NCBI GenBank assembly: GCA_025766275.1
Contig: JAFKAC010000022.1
Coordinates: 1 to 64,000 of the forward strand
DNA: 64,000 nucleotides
From: Lactarius indigo
Lineage: Eukaryota > Basidiomycota > Agaricomycetes > Russulales > Russulaceae
Reading direction: 5' to 3'
The notes under the pieces: model-generated
What the model saw: the letters and a program-made list of their open reading frames with translations, nothing else
What the model was told of the DNA's origin: nothing
Database searches by the model: none
Shown here: one piece after another, positions 8,531 to 18,088 of the stretch
Position numbering within the stretch: position 1 is the stretch's first letter
Layout of the letters: the number at the start of each line of letters is the position of its first letter
Position numbers and translations under genes: made by a program

Positions 8531-9285
8531 CAGAAACCTCGCTTCGCTCGGTTTCTTCGAATTTGACCACCCTAAAGAATCTCTCGTAGATCAAAGACCG
8601 GCGCTTAGCATGTCGACGGACGAAACGAGTACGTGACCGGCGCTAGTCCGGCCCGGAAAGAAGTAGTTCCTAGCAGTGGGCGCTAATCTGAGATCTGATC
8701 TCACGGAGATCTCCGACGGAAATACGGGTGCCAGGGGGCTGGCGCAGGCACTTAGGCACAGGGGCGCAAGGTACAGGCCCGAGATGCATCTCATGGGAAT
8801 AAACCCCAGGGGATAATTCAAGGGATTCCCCTCTACCGCGCGCGCAAGGTACGTCCGTCCCCGAGTCACCGCATTGACTCACTTACTTTTGGGGATATCC
8901 GGACCTTGTCCACGGAGTTTCTTATCAGTTGTATGTACAGTTTACCACTAGTCAATCCATGGGGATCTGACGGTCTTGCGAAACTAGTGACATGTACATT
9001 TGGGGTGCGTCGTAATTCCCGTTACTGACTTTGTCAGCTTTCAGGGTAGGCTGTAGTACACCACCGAAGGTCGACCTGACCCCCACAGATTACCCGCTGA
9101 ATTCCCCTCACGGGGCAGTCGGTCCGGTTCACTTACCATTTTTAGACGATCGTATCCTGAAGAGCATAAAAGCGAAAGGATTGCGTTGTTGGGATCCCCC
9201 AGCAGTACCTTGGTACGTCGTCCTTCCTGCCACTTCAGTTTAACACACCACCTTCGGTGGTGTAGTACAGCCTCACCCTAAGACC
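8531..9285 (+). repeat. Diverged PLE unit, second subfamily, copy D
   Basis: A copy of the unit at 7170-7904, starting with a hairpin (GAAACC with GGTTTC) and ending at the truncated DUF6535 sequence. It contains the sixth ribozyme (9145-9222) and the ACACCACC/TTC hairpin near 9245. Confidence 0.65.
9145..9222 (+). ncRNA. Hammerhead ribozyme, second subfamily, copy D
   Basis: The core is CUGAAGA (9157-9163): position 7, the one variable core base in hammerheads, has changed from U to A. H17 is U at 9211. In stem I the GCA/TGC pairing of copy C is GTA/TAC here, a compensatory change. The other stems are kept. Confidence 0.86.
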
Positions 9286-9779
9286 TTAGGAGTCCTTCCA
9301 CTCAGTGGGGATCCAACTCAGAGTCCTTTGCCTTAGGCAGGATTTGTTACAGAACGACGCATGCCCCCACAGAGGCGTGACAGCAGACGCTGGAGAAAAC
9401 ACAGGTGGATCAGGGAGCGTGGTAGGGACAACGATTTGTGACCCATTAGAGCTGGCAAGGAGCTGGTAGATGTTGGCAAGGTAAAAATTCGATTTGTCCT
9501 GGGGGTTCGGCTTGAGGTCCGGGAAGGTTAGTCCAATAGCTGTGGCAACTGTGGCAGAGAAAAGCCCAGTCTGCAGTTGTAAGGTGATGTGTGCGTGTAT
9601 ATCACGAAAGGGCACCCACAAAGACAAGGATACTGTCAGCATCTGCCTTCCAGCGTTCTGCCATCTCTCTATCCTCTTTCCCAGCCCTTTCCATGTACAT
9701 GGCGAATAAAGCTTCTGAGCCGTCAATCTCTTCTAACTGTGCTTGATCTTGTCCAACCCAAGACGGATTCGGAGTATAA
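9286..9779 (-). pseudogene. DUF6535-family gene remnant, interrupted by Copia
   Basis: Read on the minus strand, an exon (9779-9620) encodes ALFAMYMERAGKEDREMAER and ends in SILVF. A 49-nt intron (9619-9571, GTGGGT to CTGCAG) leads to TGLFSATVATAIGLTFPDLK and then NFYLANIYQLLA. This is the start of the basidiomycete DUF6535 membrane domain. The match fades after FSPASAV, and the frame stops at 9286, where subtelomeric repeat begins, so the 3' part of the gene is lost. The open frame continues across the Copia insertion site into 16128 and beyond for about 15 codons, so Copia landed in or just before coding sequence. No function is known for the domain. Confidence 0.7.
9775..9779 (+). repeat. 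Copia target-site duplication, left (TATAA)
   Basis: The 5 bases before the left LTR are repeated directly after the right LTR (16123-16127). Confidence 0.92.
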
Positions 9780-10394
9780 TGATGAACAGCACACATAGAT
9801 AGCTTACTCACAGAGGGACAAAGTGTTCTGTGGTGAGACAAGCTGGGTGGCTGGAAGCAGCAACAGGGAAGTCTAGCAAAGTAAAGCAAAGTGTCTGGCA
9901 CACAGCAGTGAGAGAACTGATAATGGTATTTACAGGGAAGGAGACATACCTGGCACACAGCAGTGAGAGAACTGATGTGGACCAGGGCGTACAAGCAGTC
10001 TACTTATACTGTACAGAGCCGTGACACTAATACAAGGAAAGTAACTATAGGTCACAGAATACAAGGAGCGCATTGTTCTACAACAGGACAAAGGAGTGTG
10101 CATATGGAGAACAAGGCGTATAGAACAAGAAGAGTCCAGACCAAGACGATATCATAATGACATCACAATAAAGATATATCTAAAGGAAGAACAAGGACGT
10201 AGTACAATGACAAGTCCAGAGTAGTCTACATGATGTCATAGTACATGATGTCATAGGTGACGCAATGATAAGTAATAGATTGTACAGATCAAAAGGTATC
10301 TAATCTACAAGTCCTGTATATCTAATCTATAGCAGTCCATGCTGCAAGTCCGGTCCGTGTGAGCCGCTAAGTGCGCAAGGGTCACTTATCAACA
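9780..10394 (-). repeat. Copia 3' LTR
   Basis: TGATGAACAG...TTATCAACA, 615 bp, matching 15508-16122 almost exactly. Short plus-strand frames inside it are duplicated in the other LTR and are not genes. Confidence 0.93.
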
Positions 10395-10403
10395 TCTCCC
10401 CGT
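10395..10403 (-). other. Copia polypurine tract
   Basis: On the minus strand, CACGGGGAGA sits directly before the 3' LTR and would prime plus-strand DNA synthesis. Confidence 0.75.
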
Positions 10404-10413
10404 GATCTACAAT

Positions 10414-13400
10414 CTAAGTACACACAAGTCCCATGTCATCGTTGTGCTTCTGCAGCAGGACACGCGGTAGTGACTTTGTAAAGCCGTCCGCAACCATATC
10501 CACAGTAGGAGTTCTAATGAGGGTGATGGTCCCCTTTTTGATGTACTCCCGAATGACATGATGCCGTATGGCAATGTGCTTAGACCGTCTCCCAGTGACA
10601 GGGTTCAAGGCCAAGTCAATGGCACCCTTATTGTCACCATGAAGTGGGATGGGGTCGTCGACCTCGTACCCAAGTTCCGTGAGGAAGCTCTGATACCACG
10701 CAGCCTGGTTAGCCGCGTCGGTCATGGCCATGTATTCCGCTTCCGTTGTGTTTTGGGCAACAGTCTTTTGCTTGCGCGAAGACCAGCTTATTGCACCGTT
10801 AGCTAGTAGGAACACATAACCAGAGGTGGAGTGGCGGTCATCAGTCTGATCAGCCAGACTGGAATCAGTGTAGCCATGAAGGCCATCGCCGTTGGCGCCA
10901 TCATAGACAATACGCATATCCATAGTTCCCACTAAGTAGGATAGGACATACTGCGCAAGTCGCAGATGTTGTGGTGAAGGGTTCGCTGCGTACTGCGCCA
11001 AACGTGACACAGCGAAGGAGATATCTGGCCTAGTGCCAATCTGCACATAAAGCAGACTCCCAATTAGAGATTGGTAGTGGGAAATATCTGAGGCAGTTGC
11101 CTGCGACGTATATTTAACCAGGTGCTCGTCAGCACCAGCGGGCAAGGGTGTGTTGTGTGGTGTGGCATCAGACATGCCAAAGCGTTCAAGGACATCCTTG
11201 ATGTAGCCAGACTGATCTATTTCGATGCGTCTAAGTGAGCGGTCGCGCACAATGTGCATACCAAGATAAGACTCTATCTCCCCGAGATCTGTCATCTCAT
11301 AGCGTTCAGACAAGTCTGACTTCAAACGCTTGATACCACTCAGCGAGGGACCCAGTATAGTGATGTCGTCAACGTAGACAATAACGAAGAGTGGATCATA
11401 CCCCTCCCGTTGAGGCATCACATATATGCCAGCATCAGCAAACGTCCGCTTAAAGCCGAGTGCAGTGAGCACTCCATGGAATTGCAAGTTCCATGCGCGG
11501 GAGGCCTGTTTGAGACCATAGATCGCCTTAACCAGGCGACACACCTTCGTCTCAGAGCCAGTGACAGTGAAACCTTGTGGCTGCTCCATGTAAATCTCCT
11601 CGTCAAGCACGCCATTGAGAAAAGCAGACTTAACATCCATCTGATGGATGTGCCAGTCCTCCAGCGCGGCCAACGCCAGAAGTAAACGTAGCGACTCAAA
11701 TCGTGCGACGGGAGAGAAGGTTTCATCAAAATCTATGCCAGGGATCTGCGTGAATCCCTTAGCCACCAAGCGAGCTCTGTAGCGGCCATCCGCTTTGAGC
11801 TTAAAGACCCATTTGGATTTTACTGCCTTACGATTAGGCGGGAGATCCACTAACTCCCAAGTCCCATTTTTAGCTAGGGCGTCCATTTCATATTGACACA
11901 CCTTAGTCCACTCATCTGCAGCTGCAGACCTCATGGCCTCTGCATAAGTTGCAGGGTCTCGGCCCACAAAGGCAGCAGCCAATAACTCTGCATACCCCAG
12001 ACGCCTGCCGCGCCATGCCGCATTGTCCGCATTGAAGTAACGCGGATTAGGGACAGGGGCACGAGCACTGCGCCTTGGTGCATTGTCCATCTCGCGCAAC
12101 AGCTGACTACGCTGTGCACGATCCTCAAATCCCCCAGGCATTTCTGGTGAGGGAGGAGGGACATGGCGCATAATACGCGTTGCACTAGGACGCGGCGGGG
12201 GTGAAGTGGGAGTGGCTTGCTCACGCTTAGGTGTGGTGGGCAGAGCTGGCAGAGCAGGTGGTGGAGTGGTGGGGCGTGGTTGGACTTGTGGAGGGTCTAA
12301 GAGCTTTTCAACATCCTCCTCCTCACTACTACTGGAGTGTGCAGGGGAGGGGGCTCGCATTGGTGGTAACGCCGGCGGGTGAGGCACGGCAGTCACTGTT
12401 GTGCTAGGCACGACTGGTGGTGAAGGTGTGGGGTGTGTCTCAACACCCTGAAGGGACGGGAAGCTACTCTCGTCGAATGTCACATCCCTGGACACTCGAA
12501 CGGAGCGGGTTGAGCGGTCCCAGAGCTTATAGCCCTTAGATTCGGGCTCAAACCCGATAAGCGTGACCTCAATGGCCTTTGCATCTAATTTGCGACGCTT
12601 ATCAGCGGGCACATGCATGTACCCCTTGCATCCAAAGATGCGAAGATGTGAGACATCGGGCACTTTGCCAGAGTGCCAGAGCTCATAAGGAGTGCGCCAC
12701 TTAAGCCCACGGACTGGAGAGCGGTTATAGATGTGCACAGCTGCGCACACTGCATGCTCCCAGAAGCCTTTAGACATGCCAGCTGTGTGGAGCATGGACA
12801 TTGCCTTATCCATAATGGTGCGGTTAAACCGCTCGGCTTTCCCGTTGGACTGTGGTGAACCCGGCATCGTGAGGTGATGCTCTATCCCTTTCTGCTTAAG
12901 AATGTCCTGCGTGACACTCGACATGTACTCGCCACCGCGGTCAGAGTGCAGAGCGCGCAATTTATGGCCAGATTGGGTTTCACCCCAGGCCAAATACATC
13001 TGCAGCGACTTAGCAAACTGATCCTTCGACTTAAGGAAGTGGACCACAGTGAACTTAGTGTGGTCGTCTATGAAGGTGGCTGTGTACGTTGAGCCTTGCA
13101 GGGACTGAGTTTGCATAGGACCGGCGAGGTCACTGTGCACAATCTCAAATTGACGAGTTGTCCTCTTGTTGGAGGACGCAGAAAAGGGTTGGCGAGTGGA
13201 CTTGCCCATCTCGCACCCACGGCAGACTGTGTGAGCCGTGGTAGAGCTATCTATGTCCATGCCTGTAGTGGCAGAGGGACCATGCGCTTTCAGCGCCGCA
13301 GAGGAGATGTGTCCCATGCGTTGATGCCAGATATCAAGTGTGGCAGCACTTGATTTTGTGTGGGCGTTGAGGCCGACGCTGGCTGCGTCCAACCAGTAGA

Positions 13401-14724
13401 GGTTGTCCTCAAGGTAGCCTTTGGCCACACACTTTTGGTTGATAGATATTTTAAATGAGCCACTATCAAAGGCAATTTCAGCACCCTTTTGTGCTAGGGC
13501 GCGCGTCGACAAGAAGCGCGTCTTCACCTGTGGTAGGTGTAGCACATTACTGAGGGTGATAGAGATACCCTGGCTCGTTGTAAAGACGACAGACCCGACA
13601 CCCACTTGGTCTATTGTGGACTTATCCCCTAGGCGTACAGTGCCTTTGGTCGGAGTATAGTCCTTGAAGTCAGACCGATGTGGTGTAATGTGGTGTGTAG
13701 CACCACTGTCCATCATCCAACGCACACGCGAGGCAGCATACAAGGCAACAGAAATAGATTGAGAAGCCCAGTCTATGGCGGGCTCTTCGACCTCCTTAAT
13801 GGAGGCGGTGGTAGGTACAAGAATATGACTATTTGCGGCCTTGTTGCCTGCCTTCTCCTTCTCCTTTGCGTCAGCCTCATCCTTCTTTTTCTTCCTGCAG
13901 TCAGGCTTGATGTGGCCCTTTTTGTTGCAATAGTGGCAAGTTAGACCAGAGTGGTCCTTCTTGCCCTTTTTGCCCGTCGACTTGACGGGGGCCACCTTGT
14001 TGAGGGAAGAGCCAGAGGGCCCGGCGCGGCGAGCTTCTTCCGACACTATGCGCGCAATTATTTCAGCGTGCTTGAGTGCGGAGGGTGCCCCACTGGCAAG
14101 GATGGTTGAGGCCAACACCTCATAAGAGGGTGGCAGAGCGTGGAGGAGAATGAGACAGAATTGAGTGTCAGTGACACCCATCTGTGCGTTGGAAAGAGCA
14201 ACCCGCAGCTCATTGAGCTTGGCCAACTGAGTGGCCATGGGTGCAGAGTCGTCAAGGCGGGCTTGCGTTAACTGGATCCATAGATTGAAGATGGTGGTGC
14301 TGCCCGAAGCACCAGCATATACGTCTCTGAGCTTGTCCCACTTGGCTTTAAAGGTGGGATAGGCAGCATTGTCGGCGACGAGGGAGTAGACGTCAGGTTT
14401 GAGGTAAAGGCGGAGATATGCCTTCGCCCGACGTTGTACTGACTCCCATTCGTCTTGAGGGACATCAACTGGTCCATGGTGGAGGGTGAACACATCTTCT
14501 GCTTCGTGCAGCGTGAGGATGGCTTCAATCGTCCCAGACCACTCATTCCAGTGAGTTCCATCAAACTGTTCAAGGCGAATGCCAGAAGGCATGCCGAACG
14601 TTGCGCCATAGGCAGCAGAGATGCGTGCAGAGGGTGTGGACCCAGTGGGGGGAAGCGTAGAGCCCCCCGCAGTAGCAGTGGCACCGGCAGCAACGCCAGT
14701 GGGAGATGGTGCGCGAGAAGACAT
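10414..14724 (-). CDS. Copia Gag-Pol polyprotein
   Basis: A single frame of 1436 residues in Ty1/Copia order. Gag includes a zinc knuckle CHYCNKKGHIKPDC (residues 263-276). The protease active site is DSGATHH (from 339). Integrase carries HQRMGH, a CRGCEMGK zinc site and the catalytic SDRGGEY. The RT has ARLVAKGFTQIPGIDFDETF and the VYVDD active site. RNase H has GYTDSSLADQTDDRHSTSGY and TEAEYMA. No stop or frameshift is visible. The start is the ATG at 14724, about 780 nt inside the 5' LTR. The element should be able to encode everything needed for its own copying; whether it is expressed cannot be told from sequence. Confidence 0.96.
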   Translation of the reverse strand: MSSRAPSPTGVAAGATATAGGSTLPPTGSTPSARISAAYGATFGMPSGIRLEQFDGTHWNEWSGTIEAILTLHEAEDVFTLHHGPVDVPQDEWESVQRRAKAYLRLYLKPDVYSLVADNAAYPTFKAKWDKLRDVYAGASGSTTIFNLWIQLTQARLDDSAPMATQLAKLNELRVALSNAQMGVTDTQFCLILLHALPPSYEVLASTILASGAPSALKHAEIIARIVSEEARRAGPSGSSLNKVAPVKSTGKKGKKDHSGLTCHYCNKKGHIKPDCRKKKKDEADAKEKEKAGNKAANSHILVPTTASIKEVEEPAIDWASQSISVALYAASRVRWMMDSGATHHITPHRSDFKDYTPTKGTVRLGDKSTIDQVGVGSVVFTTSQGISITLSNVLHLPQVKTRFLSTRALAQKGAEIAFDSGSFKISINQKCVAKGYLEDNLYWLDAASVGLNAHTKSSAATLDIWHQRMGHISSAALKAHGPSATTGMDIDSSTTAHTVCRGCEMGKSTRQPFSASSNKRTTRQFEIVHSDLAGPMQTQSLQGSTYTATFIDDHTKFTVVHFLKSKDQFAKSLQMYLAWGETQSGHKLRALHSDRGGEYMSSVTQDILKQKGIEHHLTMPGSPQSNGKAERFNRTIMDKAMSMLHTAGMSKGFWEHAVCAAVHIYNRSPVRGLKWRTPYELWHSGKVPDVSHLRIFGCKGYMHVPADKRRKLDAKAIEVTLIGFEPESKGYKLWDRSTRSVRVSRDVTFDESSFPSLQGVETHPTPSPPVVPSTTVTAVPHPPALPPMRAPSPAHSSSSEEEDVEKLLDPPQVQPRPTTPPPALPALPTTPKREQATPTSPPPRPSATRIMRHVPPPSPEMPGGFEDRAQRSQLLREMDNAPRRSARAPVPNPRYFNADNAAWRGRRLGYAELLAAAFVGRDPATYAEAMRSAAADEWTKVCQYEMDALAKNGTWELVDLPPNRKAVKSKWVFKLKADGRYRARLVAKGFTQIPGIDFDETFSPVARFESLRLLLALAALEDWHIHQMDVKSAFLNGVLDEEIYMEQPQGFTVTGSETKVCRLVKAIYGLKQASRAWNLQFHGVLTALGFKRTFADAGIYVMPQREGYDPLFVIVYVDDITILGPSLSGIKRLKSDLSERYEMTDLGEIESYLGMHIVRDRSLRRIEIDQSGYIKDVLERFGMSDATPHNTPLPAGADEHLVKYTSQATASDISHYQSLIGSLLYVQIGTRPDISFAVSRLAQYAANPSPQHLRLAQYVLSYLVGTMDMRIVYDGANGDGLHGYTDSSLADQTDDRHSTSGYVFLLANGAISWSSRKQKTVAQNTTEAEYMAMTDAANQAAWYQSFLTELGYEVDDPIPLHGDNKGAIDLALNPVTGRRSKHIAIRHHVIREYIKKGTITLIRTPTVDMVADGFTKSLPRVLLQKHNDDMGLVCT

Positions 14725-15507
14725 TGGGATGATTTATCTATCGCCGAGGAGCAGTCAGCGATAGTGCTTCATAATTTGCAAGACATAAAGATAGAGGGGG
14801 TACCACTCCTGTCTGTGATTCTGTAAGGCCAGAACGCTAACGCGTCCTGCCTCCTGATAGTATGCCAGTGATACAAGGGCTAGGCCCAGGTTGGAAGAAT
14901 CCCTTTGCCATACCATGAGCTAGCTGCCAGCCAGGATGTGTCTAAGACACAGCTCAAATGGTTTGCGTCAGGGGGAGGGTGAAGGGAATGCTTTCAGAGC
15001 CCAAGGCTGTCTACCTCAGCCTTCTCGGCCTGTTGGTTGCCTCATCGCCACAAGTGGCTTTACTGAATCCTTTCCCATTGCCGCTACAAGGCAGGTATCT
15101 GGTTGCAGAACACCATAGTGGTGAACACCCCCCAGAGCCTGAACCAGGTTTTACACTCCCATGGTGAGGAGATCCTGCGCCCAGTGTGGAGCACCAGAGA
15201 CAGCTGGCGCTAAGCTCCACAATACACAGCCCAGTGGGCCATGCACGCCTGGATATTTTGAAGTTAAGGGGCTACCAGACCCAGTCTCCTTGCGCATAGC
15301 GCAGGGGCTAGGAAAACAGTAGGGGTGAAAGTAGGACTACTGGGCAGTACATGTACAGGAGGTTCCTCAGCAGAGACAAGTGGCGCCCCACTGCTCTCTG
15401 CCTTGGGCAAGGCTGGTAAGGCCCCAGACAGACCTTAGCCTGGTGTGTCCTCCTAGGAAGACAGTGACCAGCCAAGTGGAGTGGCTAGGGCACCAGGGCC
15501 CATAACC
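14725..15507 (-). other. Copia leader between 5' LTR and Gag
   Basis: A 783-bp untranslated leader, long for Copia. It contains the primer-binding site next to the LTR. No coding frame in it is supported. Confidence 0.7.
15496..15507 (-). other. Primer-binding site for half of initiator tRNA-Met
   Basis: The plus strand reads GGGCCCATAACC right next to the 5' LTR. This is the anticodon stem-loop sequence of eukaryotic initiator tRNA-Met, so the minus-strand RNA would pair with the 3' end of a 5' half-tRNA. Drosophila copia uses the same half-tRNA primer, whereas most LTR elements pair with the tRNA 3' CCA end. Confidence 0.85.
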
Positions 15508-16122
15508 TGATGAACAGCACACATAGATAGCTTACTCACAGAGGGACAAAGTGTTCTGTGGTGAGACAAGCTGGGTGGCTGGAAGCAGCAACAGGGAAGT
15601 CTAGCAAAGTAAAGCAAAGTGTCTGGCACACAGCAGTGAGAGAACTGATAATGGTATTTACAGGGAAGGAGACATACCTGGCACACAGCAGTGAGAGAAC
15701 TGATGTGGACCAGGGCGTACAAGCAGTCTACTTATACTGTACAGAGCCGTGACACTAATACAAGGAAAGTAACTATAGGTCACAGAATACAAGGAGCGCA
15801 TTGTTCTACAACAGGACAAAGGAGTGTGCATATGGAGAACAAGGCGTATAGAACAAGAAGAGTCCAGACCAAGACGATATCATAATGACATCACAATAAA
15901 GATATATCTAAAGGAAGAACAAGGACGTAGTACAATGACAAGTCCAGAGTAGTCTACATGATGTCATAGTACATGATGTCATAGGTGACGCAATGATAAG
16001 TAATAGATTGTACAGATCAAAAGGTATCTAATCTACAAGTCCTGTATATCTAATCTATAGCAGTCCATGCTGCAAGTCCGGTCCGTGTGAGCTGCTAAGT
16101 GCGCAAGGGTCACTTATCAACA
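15508..16122 (-). repeat. Copia 5' LTR
   Basis: 615 bp, TG...CA, matching the other LTR except for a T/C difference near 16092. It would carry the element promoter. Confidence 0.93.
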
Positions 16123-16127
16123 TATAA
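16123..16127 (+). repeat. Copia target-site duplication, right (TATAA)
   Basis: Direct copy of 9775-9779. Confidence 0.92.
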
Positions 16128-18088
16128 ATGTGTTGATGTTGGGCTGTATAGACCGTGACGCGTCAAAACAACGAAGGGTGCACAATAAGAGTGGCGTTGG
16201 GGTACCTGCATCGTTCCTCTGCCCAACTCCGAAAGCTCGAGACATTGAAGACTACGACACCGGAGGAGTAGAGTATTCAGGGATGTTATTAGGAAGAGGT
16301 CGAATTCAATTTGGAGCTACGCCTACAACTCGCGCTACAACTCACGTTCGGCCGCTCACGTGCACATTGGTCGTGGCCATTATCTTTAGCAACCACTACT
16401 GTAGTGGCCCGGGCAAATCCGAGTCTACCCTTCCTCCTTGAGACTATCATCGTACAATTTATTCAAGTTGCGGCCATTTTCACACCTCTGTATTCTTCCA
16501 CGGAATACATAAAGTTTTCTGGTTCTAGAGGCTGTCTCTAGGAGAGTCTTCCTCTATGCTAACCTAGACAGCGCTGCGGCTCCGAGTCGTTGTGGTCAGG
16601 AAAACGCGGCAGCTCTCTCGCTCGAAGGACACCTAACTTACAAGTATTCTAGTGCCCCAAACGTAACAGGTTCTACGTATGCCTGCCTAGAAATATCCCA
16701 AACCCGGTGTCCTCCTTACAGTAAGCGCAGGACAGTCAGCGCGCATTTCCTGAAACCTCACGGCAAGATGCGCAATGCGTTCTGTGCAGCAGCTGCAACC
16801 GTGCACGGCCCCTTGCAGCCACTGCAAAGTCTACGAAGCACCCTTTCAAATGGGCGGCTCGGCCAAGGTCCCGCCGCACTGCTATACATGGTGCGCCGTA
16901 AGGGTAGCACAGCCGTTGGGCCCTTTCCTCTTCGTTCGGCCATCTCGGGTGTCTCTCGGCCACCTCGGGAGCGCATCTATTGTGTGGCCCTTTCCCTGTA
17001 TCTCAGGCCACGACATGCTCCGGATCTCCCAAAATCGTCGTCTTACCTTCTCTCTTCCCTGTGTGATCGACAACGCCTTACGGTGCACCAGTTCACGGAC
17101 CGCCTTTCACCTCCTCTTTTGTGGTCTTTGTTCGCCTTCAATAGCTTGGTCCTCTCCTCTGATCCATCAGACATCGCCCTCTCCCCATTCTTTCGTCCTC
17201 GGCACCGCTGTCTTGGTCATCGCTCCACCCCCGTCCCACTGCCTTGGTCCTGTGCTCATTGTCGAGTGCGAGTGCGCAAGTTCCTCATTTGCGCCGGTCT
17301 TGGACCGGTATATCGCCCTTGCCCCGCTTGATTTCCTTTTGTCATTGCTCATTCTCGTTTGTCTCCCTTTGCGTTCTCTTCGTGCTGCTACCCTTCCTCT
17401 TACACCTCCCTACGTTACCTCTCCCGCTTCCTATCTTCGATGCTGTCCTACGATACGCTTACTTCTACATACATTGCGTGTTAGGTACTAACAGGACGAC
17501 GTGGGTGTATATGTCAGGCTGCATCATCGCACAGTTCAGTTGCCAGCCAGTTTAGTCTTACTGATACCCATCTCCGCCGTTATCTGAGTTGCACATTCGC
17601 GCTATCGCATGGGGACCTAGCACATTAATGCATCAATCCTGACTTCGTCTTAGCCACCGTTCCATCCCAGTCCCAACGTCAACTATTCGCCATTACTTCC
17701 GTCGTACTCTCAATCGTTACTGCTTATAGTTCGTCAAATGATCCGGGTAGCCTGCTGCCGTTCCTAACGCCTCTCGTCTTCCCTTGCCATATGGTCTCGC
17801 ACCGTCACTAAGAACTCATGCGCACGTCGTAGCACGCACAGCGCTATATAATAAGCATGTGGAGAAAAGTCCACATCACGTCCTCTCTAAAACTAGACAA
17901 AAAAAAAAGAAAGCGAATCGCGAAGTTCGAAACGGTGCGAGTCAGGAAAGGGTGAACGAACGAATGGACCCGTGAGAATGAGTGTGTATGAATGAAATCA
18001 TCCCAAGAAAAACAACAAAACGGACTCGCATCGAAAAGAGAAATATGAAGCATATGCACGACCGCCCCAACCAATAAGCTCACGAAGG
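16128..18088. other. Non-coding region right of the Copia insertion
   Basis: About 2 kb. The first 50 bases continue the minus-strand DUF6535 reading frame. Beyond that, plus-strand frames of up to 238 codons (16775-17491) are rich in Ser, Leu, Pro and Cys, overlap each other in several frames and show no domain. I see no supported gene. The right end holds the 3' flank of BUD6. Confidence 0.5.

Larger units (their letters stand above)
9780..16122 (-). mobile_element. Intact-looking Ty1/Copia LTR retrotransposon
   Basis: The element is 6343 bp on the minus strand. Two 615-bp LTRs (TG...CA) with about one visible difference (near 10364 versus 16092), a 5-bp target duplication, a primer site, a polypurine tract and one uninterrupted 1436-codon polyprotein all point to a recent insertion. 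It splits the DUF6535 remnant, so it came after that gene but possibly before or after the gene's truncation. Confidence 0.93.

Noticed and set aside
676..9222. CRISPR-like or satellite array in the left arm
   Set aside because: The repeats are long, few and contain ribozymes and introns; there is no regular spacer pattern, and the host is eukaryotic.
9830..10157. Small plus-strand frames repeated at 15558-15885
   Set aside because: They lie inside the two LTRs and are identical because the LTRs are.
16775..17491. Plus-strand 238-codon frame
   Set aside because: Composition is typical of out-of-frame pyrimidine-rich DNA; overlapping frames of similar length exist, and there is no domain or splice support.
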